Part shown: positions 1-7,150 of the stretch, one piece after another
Position numbering within the stretch: the first letter of the stretch is position 1
Layout of the letters: each line of letters opens with the position of its first letter
NCBI GenBank assembly: GCA_017466065.1
Contig: JAFTUV010000050.1
Span: forward strand, 1-7,487
Direction of reading: 5' to 3'
Length of the DNA stretch: 7,487 nucleotides
From: Bacteroidaceae bacterium
GTDB taxonomy: Bacteria > Bacteroidota > Bacteroidia > Bacteroidales > Bacteroidaceae
Made by a program: the position numbers and the translations under genes
The notes under the pieces: model-generated
Seen by the model: only the letters and a program-made list of their open reading frames with translations
Told to the model about the DNA's origin: nothing
The model's database searches: none

Positions 1-13
1 AACGTTTGTTATC

Positions 14-91
14 GGCGAGTTTTGCAGCCAATGGTCGCGTGAAGCATAGACGAAGTTTATGCCACGTGGGTGGCGAAATGTAAAACGAGCC
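14..91. repeat. Long imperfect inverted repeat (hairpin) at the left edge
   Basis: A 78-base imperfect palindrome. The arms pair at 14-16/89-91, 19-26/79-86 (one G-T pair), 27-29/72-74, 36-41/63-68 (one G-T pair) and 44-48/58-62, about 25 pairs around a 9-base loop at 49-57, with small bulges at 42-43 and 75-78. It lies outside any gene I can support. It could be a member of a dispersed palindromic repeat family or the terminator of a gene left of the window; no T-tract follows on either side, which argues against a simple intrinsic terminator. The family is not recognised. Confidence 0.5.
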
Positions 92-101
92 AATGACCTT
101 G

Positions 102-109
102 CAAATATA
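102..109 (-). promoter_or_regulatory. Possible minus-strand Bacteroidetes -7 box
   Basis: On the minus strand these bases read TATATTTG, matching the Bacteroidetes -7 consensus TAnnTTTG. Transcription would run leftwards out of the window. No clear TTTG -33 element lies at the expected 19-20 base spacing, and no start codon with a convincing downstream frame is visible before the left edge. This is a weak match-only call. Confidence 0.2.
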
Positions 110-163
110 GAATGACACAACCCTTTCTTTTGTGCAGACACATCGGTGCGCCCCCTTAACATT

Positions 164-229
164 AAGTGGGGCAGTTTATGTTTATTTTTGGGTGATTATA
201 TACAATGTTACACTTGTTTGTCATTTCGA
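164..229 (+). repeat. 66-bp direct repeat, copy 1 (upstream of the large gene)
   Basis: This unit begins AAGTGGGGCAG and ends GTCATTTCGA. It recurs at 7151-7216 in the same orientation with 65 of 66 bases identical; the only difference is G versus T in the run of Ts near the middle. Weaker similarity extends a little upstream of both copies (a C-run before AAGTGGGG). Its last 11 bases are also the left arm of the palindromic element at 219-297. The two copies are about 7 kb apart and flank both genes. Confidence 0.9.
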
Positions 230-297
230 TGGAGCGGAGCGACGAGAAATCTGGATATCAGCATTGTTGAGATTTCTCACATACGTTCGAAATGACA
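219..297. repeat. TGTCATTTCGA palindromic element, copy 1 (79 bp)
   Basis: The outer arms are a perfect 11-base inverted repeat, TGTCATTTCGA at 219-229 and TCGAAATGACA at 287-297. A second inner stem pairs GAGAAATCT (244-252) with AGATTTCTC (270-278). The result is a two-tier hairpin without coding content. Related elements occur at 7206-7291 (complete) and 7061-7088 (left half only). From memory, repeats with GTCATTTCGA followed by GAGAAATCT are frequent between genes in Bacteroidetes. A small non-autonomous mobile palindrome is a reasonable inference, but no transposase accompanies it here. Confidence 0.75.
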
Positions 298-341
298 CTA
301 TTGTTGTTCCCTTTTTTTCTCCTTTCCTTGCCACCCACCGC

Positions 342-374
342 TGCCATAAATGTAAAATAATTGCATTTATGGCA
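342..374. repeat. Hairpin upstream of the promoter
   Basis: A perfect 11-bp stem pairs TGCCATAAATG (342-352) with CATTTATGGCA (364-374) around an 11-base AT-rich loop. Just upstream, CCTTGCC (326-332) could instead pair with GGCAAGG (371-377). It ends about 60 bases before the proposed promoter of the large gene. It may insulate that promoter from upstream transcription or be another small palindromic repeat. No T-tract follows it on the plus strand, so a terminator role is uncertain. Confidence 0.5.
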
Positions 375-437
375 AGGTAAACCCCTAATACCCATTTAAT
401 TATTTTTATAAAATATTGAAAAAATTACACAAACATC

Positions 438-468
438 GTTGTTGTTTATATAAAAAGTGTTACTTTTG
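438..468 (+). promoter_or_regulatory. Bacteroidetes-type promoter of the large gene
   Basis: TACTTTTG at 461-468 matches the Bacteroidetes primary sigma factor -7 consensus TAnnTTTG exactly. GTTG at 438-441, a one-base variant of the -33 element TTTG, lies 19 bases upstream of it, the usual spacing. Transcription would begin near 475, giving a leader of roughly 90 bases before the ATG at 568. The surrounding sequence is AT-rich and no other equally good match lies between 380 and 567. This is a consensus match without experimental support. Confidence 0.55.
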
Positions 469-480
469 CATTTTGTATGG

Positions 481-510
481 TGCGTATAGCCCTTATTGGC
501 TACATACGCA
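481..510 (+). promoter_or_regulatory. 5' leader hairpin of the large gene
   Basis: TGCGTAT (481-487) pairs with ATACGCA (504-510), and AGCC (488-491) pairs with GGCT (498-501), leaving a 6-base loop and a 2-base bulge at 502-503. If transcription starts near 475, this stem lies almost at the 5' end of the mRNA, where it could protect the transcript from decay. A run of seven to eight Ts follows at 524-531, but about 14 bases beyond the stem, too far for a normal terminator. It matches no riboswitch known to me. Confidence 0.45.
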
Positions 511-567
511 ACGTGCAACAACTGTTTTTTTGAAAAAAATAAAATAATATAAAACCATTTAAAACAA

Positions 568-3500
568 ATGAGAACAAAACATTTCTATTTGTCTTTGCTG
601 CTGCTGGTGTTGGGCACGGCAAATGTGTGGGCCGATAAATACTATCAGCCTTGGGATTACAGGTACGAAGACCCCCGTTACAGCGACCTGTCGAGTATGG
701 TGGGGGAGATGTTTATGATTTACAACACTTCGTTCGACGGTGTGACCGACCTCACCGGTTTTATCTACGACGCCGGTACAACCTTGGGCATCGATAAGAC
801 AAAAGAGCGCGACCGCTTCATCTACAACGAGAAGTTCGTGTTTATATTGGAAGTCTGTGAAAAAGATGCCGATGGCAACCCCGTTTCCTATGCGATTAAA
901 TCGATAACCGACGGTAACTACCTTGCCGCCGACGGTACCACAGTGCACTCAACCCCGCAACCCATATATATAAAGGATTGGGATTTGTCAAAAACAGACG
1001 GTTGGTCCCGCTCGGGCGTGCGTTCCGAAACCCGAAACTTCGATGGTGTTGACAATGCCTCTATAACCACCGCAAAGAACCAAGTATTCCTTGTTTCGAG
1101 CACAGCCACCCATTCGAGCGACTCAGAATATTGGAACGGCGATGCCACTTCGTTTAAAACTGCCAACAATGGCCAGCCTTTCGCATTCTACAAGCTGCGT
1201 GAGATAGATAGCGGCGACTATCTGACCGACCTTCACGTGTTCTCACGTTCCGACCTCTACTCGGCGCAGGTAATATGGGGTTATGTGCAGACAGCCGCCG
1301 ACATTACCGTCAGCCCCGACGGAACAGACGATGCGGCAGCCAACACCTCGCTCTTAATCGACGGTGATGCAACCACAAGCGTGAGCACCATCGACGGAAC
1401 AGGCGAGCACTATTTCCAATTCTACCTTGGCGAGGGCACACTCACCGATAGCCTTTACATCCACTTGCAGCGTGCCGAAGATAACATTCCCACAAGCATC
1501 AAGATACAGAGCTGTGCTACTGTCGATGGCACATATACCGATATTGACACATACACAACCGGGCTTGCCGACAACCTCACATACACAACCAAAGTTCTGC
1601 TTACAAGCGGCCACAAATACATCCGCGTGGTAAATGCCGCTGCCGACACTAAAATCTCCTTTTCCGAGATTGCGATTCTGCCCTGCAACACGAAGACAAA
1701 CAATGCAATGGCATATTTCACTATGGTTCAGGGTGAGCAGAATCCCGTGTATTACAGAGCATCTTGGCAGCAATATACCGAACTTGTCGATGAATACAAC
1801 GTAAAATATCCCGAGGCTAAAACCCTTTCGGGTGTGCCCCTCCCCGGTAACAAATACCGCATCTATGCCGACACCTACGATGCGAGCGCACAGGCCTATG
1901 TGAACAAGGAGATAAGCCTTGACGCAACAACAAATGACGCTGTGTTAATTACCGATGCAGGTTCGTACAACGCCCTGAAAGAGGCAGGCAGCTCAACTAC
2001 CGCATACGAGTGGTATTGCGAGCAGACAAGCGATGGTTACCTTGTATTCCGCAACGTAGCCAACACCGGCCTTTTCCTTGCCAACAACGGAGTAGTTTCG
2101 GCAACAGCCTACAAATGGAGTTACAGCACGGTGAAGACCTCGCGCCACGGTGTGCCTATGTGGGACAAGGACGGCAAGTACCTTGCCGTTACCAATGCCG
2201 GTGCTTGGCAGAGCGATGTTACTGCTGCACAGGACCAGACAAAAGAATATACCTACACTTACACCGAAACAACCATTAACGACAATGGAACAGCCGACAA
2301 TGAGAGCGATGATTATGAAGAAGAGATTGAGAAGACAGCAACAGTGGCAGAAGGTGTTTGTACCGACTTTGTGTTCATACCCGTGGATGTAACCTCCAAC
2401 GAAAAGAAGATTACTTTCACCGCCAACGAAATCACGAAGCGTAACACCGTCTTTACTTTCGACGGCGTGACATACACTCTTCCCTTTTCCAAGATGTTCA
2501 CAAGCGCAGACGAGCTTGCAAAGGCGACACTCACATTGCAGAACCCTGAATACCACCCATATTTAGCTACATTCGTTAATAACAGTGACAAAGCCGATGA
2601 TGAAGGTAAAGCGAGTGAGGCGAACGGTGTTGTTACATTTGACTACGACGAAATTGACGATTGCGATATACTCGAAATTAAACTCAGTATCAATCCTTTT
2701 GTTCCCTGGACCGACGGTTCAAAGCTCTACCTCATACGCAGCATCCGCAACCAATCGATAGCACAGCAGGCACCCGGAATGCGCAAGGCCGACAGTGATA
2801 TTGAAATGGGCGGCGATGATGAGGGCGGCCCCATACAGACAGCCGGCGTTAATGTCTATTACGCAAAATTCGAGGGACGCGACAAGAAGATGTCCCTCAT
2901 CCCGGCAGCTGCCGATGCCTCTCCCACACTATTCGATGCAACCTCACTCTTCTACTTTACAAAAACCGAAGATAAAGAGACCGAAGAGTATTGGAGCGTG
3001 AACATCCGCAGTGCAATAACAACAATGAAGTGTGCCAACACCAATCTGTGGAACGAGGCCGGCGACACTTGGTACGTTCAGCCCAATGTGGCAGAAGACC
3101 TCGCAGGTTACACCATAGGCCTTAACGTGCTCGATGCAACCAACAACCCCGGTGACGCTTGGTGCACCAATCACGTAGACGGCGACTCCATCGTTTCCTA
3201 CTATGCCGAAGATGGCGGTGCCGTGTGGGCTTTTACCGAGGTCGATGATGCCGAAGCAGAGCAACTCCTCACCGACTTTATTACAACAAAAGGTGCCGAA
3301 GTTAAGGCTGCCATCGAAGCAAAGAGAGACCAACCGGGAATTGACAATGACAAAGTCGATAAATACCTCGCGTACGTTCAAGGCATTATTACAAATTCCG
3401 GGAACGACGCAATCACCATTGCACAGCTTGTCGACCTCTCGCAAAAGGTGCATATGCTTACACACGAAATAGAGTATGCATTACAGGAGTTGCCCTATTT

Positions 3501-6500
3501 TACCGACCCCGGCAAAATAGGCGAGAATGGCAACTTCGACCATCCTCATTGGTACTACATATATAATGTGAGAAGCAAATATGCTGCCGATGGCACAACC
3601 GAGCAGGATGAGTATTATGCAAAATACATCAACCCCACCACCCGTATGGCTCTCGACCAAGTAACCGACGGCGATAGCGACGGCAAGAAGGATTTTGGGT
3701 TGGAGCATATGTTCTACTTCGAGGGTCGCAAGGTTACCGAAACAATAGGCGAGGGTACATATAACCTCATTGCCGACAATGCTCTCACTGTGGACGAATA
3801 TTTGCAGGTGGATGTTCACAACTATGCGCAGCCCGACAGCACACTTGTGAGCAAGAACGATGTTCTCTTCTCCAAAGAGGACTTCTACCCCGGTGTTGGT
3901 GAACAGACGATTGTATCGGGGCTCGACCTTAAATACAACGAAACTTGGAGAATTGAGTGCGAGTATAATTTCTATGGCGATAAATTTGAATCCTTCAACA
4001 CCTATGGAACCTGCTTGCTTTCATCTACCTCGCCCGGTTTAACTTGGTACAATAGTGAGTTCCAAGTCTATCTGCAAGATGACCAGGAAATTGTTGTAAA
4101 GCTCAATGACGGTTACGATACTCATAAATCGAGACACACGGTGGGCAAGTGCAGTAACATAAAGATTGTTATTACACACTCGCCGACAAACACAGCATTC
4201 GATATTTATAACTCCGACGGTGTCGTTTGGAATGTGACCTATACTATGGCAACACTCAATACCATAACGAAGTTGACATCTATGTTGCCCGCCAATGGCG
4301 TGAAGATAGATATAATAGGTGTTGAGCGTATAAAGGCTTACAATTGGAGAACACAGGATACATCTGCCGGCGACCCTGCTACTGTGGATACAAAGGACGA
4401 GATTGACACTTGGTACATCCTTCCCTCGTCAAACGAAAGATACGCCGGTTACTCTATTGTTGCCAAAGGTGCCAACGATAGAAACCTCGGTTGGACAAAC
4501 GTAACTGCATCCAACCAAGAGATATTCTGCGATGCAGGTAACGCCGACAACAGCAGCTGGCAGTTTGTGCAGATTAAGGAGTTTGACGAGCACGTCGACC
4601 AATTGCTCGAAAAGTACAACTCTTCCGATTGTGTAATCTACAACGAGAAACTTGCGGCACTGTTCAGAGTTATCAGCAAGAATGCTTCATATATCAAGAA
4701 GGCAACATATGACAACCCCATTGAGATTAACGGTGTTCAAAAGACCGACGAGGACTTCTTCAACGAGATATACGAGGCTATAAAGAACTACGATGGTCCT
4801 ATGCCCGATGTATTGAACAAACCGAAACCCGGCAAGTTCTACACCATCCGCCCCGCATACGGCAACAGCGATGTCCGCGTGGCAGTAAACGATTGGAACA
4901 GTATGGTTCAAAGAGACGCGCTCATCGACAATGGCGAGTATGACAGCCACTGTGTGTGGTTCTTCGATGGTGACCAAGATGGCGACTACCTCTTGCGCAA
5001 CGATAACCTCACACTCAACAGCTTGCACACACAGAGCAACACAAGTGCGTTTGCAACCGACAGTGTGAAACTCGATGATGACGACACAGTCGAGAAGATT
5101 GTGCTCTCTCCCGTGGGTGGTTGCATCGTGCGCCTGAACGACAATACCGGCACAACCTACTTGCGCCACAAAGCAATGGGCGACACTACATTGGTGGGTA
5201 GCAACGCCACAATGAGCTATGGCTATGTGAGCACCACATTCGAGCGCACAGGCACCGATGATGCAAGCGTAACATCTACTGCATTCAACGAGTTTAACGA
5301 GGTTGTGGCGAGCGACGATGAGGCTAACACTCCGTTCAGTGTTGCTATTGAATCGAACTATGCATTTGTGTCAACCGGTAATAGTGTAACTGATGCTATT
5401 CTTTGTCCCAATGTGAACGGAAACAATAACGGTCCCGATGGTGCAAGTATTGTAGACAAGCCCATTGAGCTTGTACTCACATACACCAACCTCCCCTCTT
5501 CGTTCACTTCGTTCAATAACATCGGCCTCCATATTCACGCATTGAACGGTGGTAAAAACTACCAGGAGAACAACGATAGAGTTTCAAGACAGTGGAATAT
5601 TAATGTTTCTGTCAGCACCGATGGAGGAACAAGTTATACCGATTTTGGTTCCGCGACCGATATTGATATTGCAGCAGGTATTCAGGGTTGTAACAAAGTG
5701 TGGGATATTGTAAAAACCGGTGGTGATTTTACAATCGGCGGCAGCCTTAAAGTGAAACTCACAATTTCAAACGGTACAACCAACAGTGGCTGTTTCTTCG
5801 GTCTTTCCAATGTAATCCTCTCGGCCGAGGGCGATACTTGGTACATCGAGGAAATGCCCGATGCCGACAAGACAAAAATCTTCCACAAGACAAAGACCAC
5901 AAAGCACGGCCTTGGTTCGTTGATGCTTGGTTACACTGCAAAAATACCAACAGGTATAAGCGCATTCTATCCCAGCGCAGGGCAAGACCTCACCGACCGA
6001 CACATTACATTCAAGTCCTACGGTGAGCCTTCCGACAATGTTCGCTTGTTGCCTGCTTGCACCCCTGCAATATTGAAACTTGCCGATGCTTCGACATTCG
6101 AAACTGAATATAAGTTCTACTACGATGGCAGCACAGTGGACGATGCAGCCGACAAGGCCGACCCCGATGTTGATAAAATTAAAATCGAGGGCTCGCTCTA
6201 CAAAAAGTATGTTCACGTTGCCGACACCTATGGTACAAGTAGCAATGTTTATATGTACCTCAGCAATTCGGAAATTGCTAAAATGTATTGGGTGTGGTAC
6301 AACTACACTGCGGAGGGTGCTAATACCGGTAATAATAACCAAGGTAAGCACATAAATGTGAATGCCAATAGGTCGTATATTGTTATTGACAAGTCTGTTG
6401 CTAAGAATATCGGCTCGCTCTCATTGCGCTTCGATGGCGGCTGGACTACCGGTATTGAAGATATTGAGGATGATTATCGTCACGAAGAGGCTGCTGCCGA

Positions 6501-6600
6501 GGGTGTCGAGGGTATCTTCGACCTGCAAGGCCGTCGCCTGAACGAGATTACCGAGCCCGGTATCTACATTGTTAACGGTGAGAAAGTATTGGTGAAGTAA
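568..6600 (+). CDS. Giant secreted multi-module surface protein (2010 residues), no catalytic domain recognised
   Basis: The start is set by the signal peptide: K4, hydrophobic core 6-18, likely cleavage after VWA (residue 22); the ATG follows an A-rich leader. Visible layout: beta module about 46-210; discoidin (F5/8C)-like domain about 234-374; helical linker about 380-418; further modules starting near 427, 717, 992 and 1422 with a shared opening (KxYxIR-like) and a later aromatic strand (FYF, VWFF). Helical linkers lie at about 892-977 and 1336-1410. Jelly-roll-like insertions lie at about 1115-1258 and 1565-1753. DTWY recurs at 833, 1280 and 1756. Residues 1034-1042 (DGDSDGKKD) fit a DxDxDGxxD calcium loop. 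The end carries a beta domain (about 1780-1940) with LLPACTPAIL and ANRSYIVI motifs, then the tail GIFDLQGRRL...KVLVK. The protein is strongly acidic. I infer a surface-exposed binding or structural role, perhaps for glycans; ricin-like trefoil folds are possible for the repeated modules. No glycosidase, peptidase or lipobox is seen. The gene is intact and leads a two-gene operon. Confidence 0.95.
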   Translation: MRTKHFYLSLLLLVLGTANVWADKYYQPWDYRYEDPRYSDLSSMVGEMFMIYNTSFDGVTDLTGFIYDAGTTLGIDKTKERDRFIYNEKFVFILEVCEKDADGNPVSYAIKSITDGNYLAADGTTVHSTPQPIYIKDWDLSKTDGWSRSGVRSETRNFDGVDNASITTAKNQVFLVSSTATHSSDSEYWNGDATSFKTANNGQPFAFYKLREIDSGDYLTDLHVFSRSDLYSAQVIWGYVQTAADITVSPDGTDDAAANTSLLIDGDATTSVSTIDGTGEHYFQFYLGEGTLTDSLYIHLQRAEDNIPTSIKIQSCATVDGTYTDIDTYTTGLADNLTYTTKVLLTSGHKYIRVVNAAADTKISFSEIAILPCNTKTNNAMAYFTMVQGEQNPVYYRASWQQYTELVDEYNVKYPEAKTLSGVPLPGNKYRIYADTYDASAQAYVNKEISLDATTNDAVLITDAGSYNALKEAGSSTTAYEWYCEQTSDGYLVFRNVANTGLFLANNGVVSATAYKWSYSTVKTSRHGVPMWDKDGKYLAVTNAGAWQSDVTAAQDQTKEYTYTYTETTINDNGTADNESDDYEEEIEKTATVAEGVCTDFVFIPVDVTSNEKKITFTANEITKRNTVFTFDGVTYTLPFSKMFTSADELAKATLTLQNPEYHPYLATFVNNSDKADDEGKASEANGVVTFDYDEIDDCDILEIKLSINPFVPWTDGSKLYLIRSIRNQSIAQQAPGMRKADSDIEMGGDDEGGPIQTAGVNVYYAKFEGRDKKMSLIPAAADASPTLFDATSLFYFTKTEDKETEEYWSVNIRSAITTMKCANTNLWNEAGDTWYVQPNVAEDLAGYTIGLNVLDATNNPGDAWCTNHVDGDSIVSYYAEDGGAVWAFTEVDDAEAEQLLTDFITTKGAEVKAAIEAKRDQPGIDNDKVDKYLAYVQGIITNSGNDAITIAQLVDLSQKVHMLTHEIEYALQELPYFTDPGKIGENGNFDHPHWYYIYNVRSKYAADGTTEQDEYYAKYINPTTRMALDQVTDGDSDGKKDFGLEHMFYFEGRKVTETIGEGTYNLIADNALTVDEYLQVDVHNYAQPDSTLVSKNDVLFSKEDFYPGVGEQTIVSGLDLKYNETWRIECEYNFYGDKFESFNTYGTCLLSSTSPGLTWYNSEFQVYLQDDQEIVVKLNDGYDTHKSRHTVGKCSNIKIVITHSPTNTAFDIYNSDGVVWNVTYTMATLNTITKLTSMLPANGVKIDIIGVERIKAYNWRTQDTSAGDPATVDTKDEIDTWYILPSSNERYAGYSIVAKGANDRNLGWTNVTASNQEIFCDAGNADNSSWQFVQIKEFDEHVDQLLEKYNSSDCVIYNEKLAALFRVISKNASYIKKATYDNPIEINGVQKTDEDFFNEIYEAIKNYDGPMPDVLNKPKPGKFYTIRPAYGNSDVRVAVNDWNSMVQRDALIDNGEYDSHCVWFFDGDQDGDYLLRNDNLTLNSLHTQSNTSAFATDSVKLDDDDTVEKIVLSPVGGCIVRLNDNTGTTYLRHKAMGDTTLVGSNATMSYGYVSTTFERTGTDDASVTSTAFNEFNEVVASDDEANTPFSVAIESNYAFVSTGNSVTDAILCPNVNGNNNGPDGASIVDKPIELVLTYTNLPSSFTSFNNIGLHIHALNGGKNYQENNDRVSRQWNINVSVSTDGGTSYTDFGSATDIDIAAGIQGCNKVWDIVKTGGDFTIGGSLKVKLTISNGTTNSGCFFGLSNVILSAEGDTWYIEEMPDADKTKIFHKTKTTKHGLGSLMLGYTAKIPTGISAFYPSAGQDLTDRHITFKSYGEPSDNVRLLPACTPAILKLADASTFETEYKFYYDGSTVDDAADKADPDVDKIKIEGSLYKKYVHVADTYGTSSNVYMYLSNSEIAKMYWVWYNYTAEGANTGNNNQGKHINVNANRSYIVIDKSVAKNIGSLSLRFDGGWTTGIEDIEDDYRHEEAAAEGVEGIFDLQGRRLNEITEPGIYIVNGEKVLVK

Positions 6601-6621
6601 ATTTGTTAAATGATTCCGATT

Positions 6622-6807
6622 ATGAAAAAGAAAATATATAATACACCCGTTGCGGATATTGTTGAAATGCAGTTCCCTTCAATTATGGAGGGTTTTAGCG
6701 GCGAATTTGAGGATGGTCAAGGTGGAGGACAAGGTGGTGACTCCGGGAATCAAGGTACCAACGAATATGTTGGTGGTTCTTGGGAGAATATATGGGGGAA
6801 TATGTAA
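6622..6807 (+). CDS. Small glycine-rich Bacteroidales protein (61 residues), function unknown
   Basis: The protein starts MKKKIYNTPVADIVEMQF. It has a basic N-terminus, a semi-conserved stretch to about residue 27 (IMEGFSG), a Gly/Gln/Asp-rich segment at 32-45 and an aromatic C-terminus, WENIWGNM. This layout (MKK-x-Y-x-x-P start, short hydrophobic stretch, variable low-complexity tail, often with tryptophans near the end) fits small uncharacterised proteins that I recall as common in Prevotella and relatives. An in-frame ATG at 6610 would add four residues (MIPI); 6622 is preferred because relatives begin with MKK. The gene begins 21 bases after the large gene's stop (9 from the alternative start) with no promoter between, so the two are probably co-transcribed. 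There is no signal peptide, transmembrane segment or cysteine. A precursor-peptide role is conceivable, but no modifying enzyme is visible. Confidence 0.75.
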   Translation: MKKKIYNTPVADIVEMQFPSIMEGFSGEFEDGQGGGQGGDSGNQGTNEYVGGSWENIWGNM

Positions 6808-6836
6808 ATACCCACGCATCAACCATTAAATTATTT

Positions 6837-6867
6837 GCAAGGGCGCACCCACAGGGTGCGCCCTTGC
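6837..6867 (+). terminator. Perfect 14-bp hairpin after the operon
   Basis: GCAAGGGCGCACCC (6837-6850) pairs perfectly with GGGTGCGCCCTTGC (6854-6867) around a 3-base ACA loop. It begins 29 bases after the stop of the small gene and is the strongest simple stem near the gene ends. The following bases (TCTTTGCGG) have only a short T-rich patch, so it is not a classic intrinsic terminator. In this phylum such stems may still end or protect transcripts. A related GGTGCGCCCCC string occurs at 145-155, so the hairpin might itself derive from a repeat. Confidence 0.6.
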
Positions 6868-6890
6868 TCTTTGCGGTTACTTCTTATTTT

Positions 6891-7022
6891 AACTCTCCCC
6901 CTTGCGCGCAAGGGGGAGTGGTCGCAGACCGAGGGGGATTTTCCTTGTTGCTTGTGTTTTAAAACTCCCTCCGAAATTTACAAGTAAATTTCTCGTCCCT
7001 CTATGAGAGGGACAGTTCGGGA
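6891..7022. repeat. 132-bp composite palindromic repeat, copy A
   Basis: It is identical to 7356-7487 at 131 of 132 bases with no gaps; the one difference is C at 6900 versus A at 7365. A weaker match extends 10 bases further left. It contains three hairpins in series: a perfect 24-bp palindrome at 6895-6918 centred on GCGCGC-like sequence, a stem GAAATTTA/TAAATTTC at 6973-6992 with a CAAG loop, and a stem GTCCCTCT/AGAGGGAC at 6995-7013 with a 3-base loop. A small GGTC/GACC stem lies between the first two. Nothing in it looks coding. It resembles a non-autonomous mobile palindromic repeat. Confidence 0.85.
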
Positions 7023-7060
7023 TCGCCCCGTGGTGGAGGAGTTGCGCTTCTTTTTTACCT

Positions 7061-7088
7061 TGTCATTTCGACCGCAGGGAGAAATCTC
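7061..7088 (+). repeat. Half of a TGTCATTTCGA element
   Basis: TGTCATTTCGA at 7061-7071 is followed by CCGCAGGGAGAAATCTC, the left half of the palindromic element seen complete at 219-297 and 7206-7291. No matching right arm (TCGAAATGACA) follows, so this copy appears truncated or decayed. The bases between it and the next repeat (about 7089-7150) are AT-rich, then contain a small GTCC/GGAC stem at 7120-7130 and a C-run, and hold no gene. Confidence 0.6.
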
Positions 7089-7150
7089 GGTGAAAATATT
7101 TAGATTTTTAATCCCCTCAGTCCTTCGGACAGCCCCCCTTGATTACAAAC

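Noticed and set aside
1..118. Minus-strand open frame running off the left edge, possibly driven by the TATATTTG box
   Set aside because: It translates the long hairpin at 14-91, has only a GTG as possible start, lacks a -33 element, and shows no recognisable protein sequence.
132..380. Plus-strand 82-residue open frame upstream of the large gene
   Set aside because: It runs through the 66-bp repeat and the palindromic element; stretches such as CHFDGAERREI and YVRNDT are translated repeat sequence. It has no plausible start region and no protein-like composition.
5767..6351. Minus-strand open frame of 194 residues inside the large gene, with similar ones at 1993-2556, 2944-3465 and 4687-5169
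   Set aside because: They are antisense shadows of the large gene, rich in Cys and Val from reversed codons, with no leader, domain or neighbouring gene to support them.
6622..6807. Calling the small gene a RiPP precursor
   Set aside because: A leader-like head and Gly-rich tail are suggestive, but there is no cysteine, no GG protease site in a typical position and no maturase, protease or transporter in the window.
6780..6962. Plus-strand 60-residue frame overlapping the end of the small gene
   Set aside because: It overlaps the small gene in another frame and then translates the hairpin at 6837-6867 and repeat copy A. The near-identical copy B is read in a different frame, so there is no conserved coding frame.
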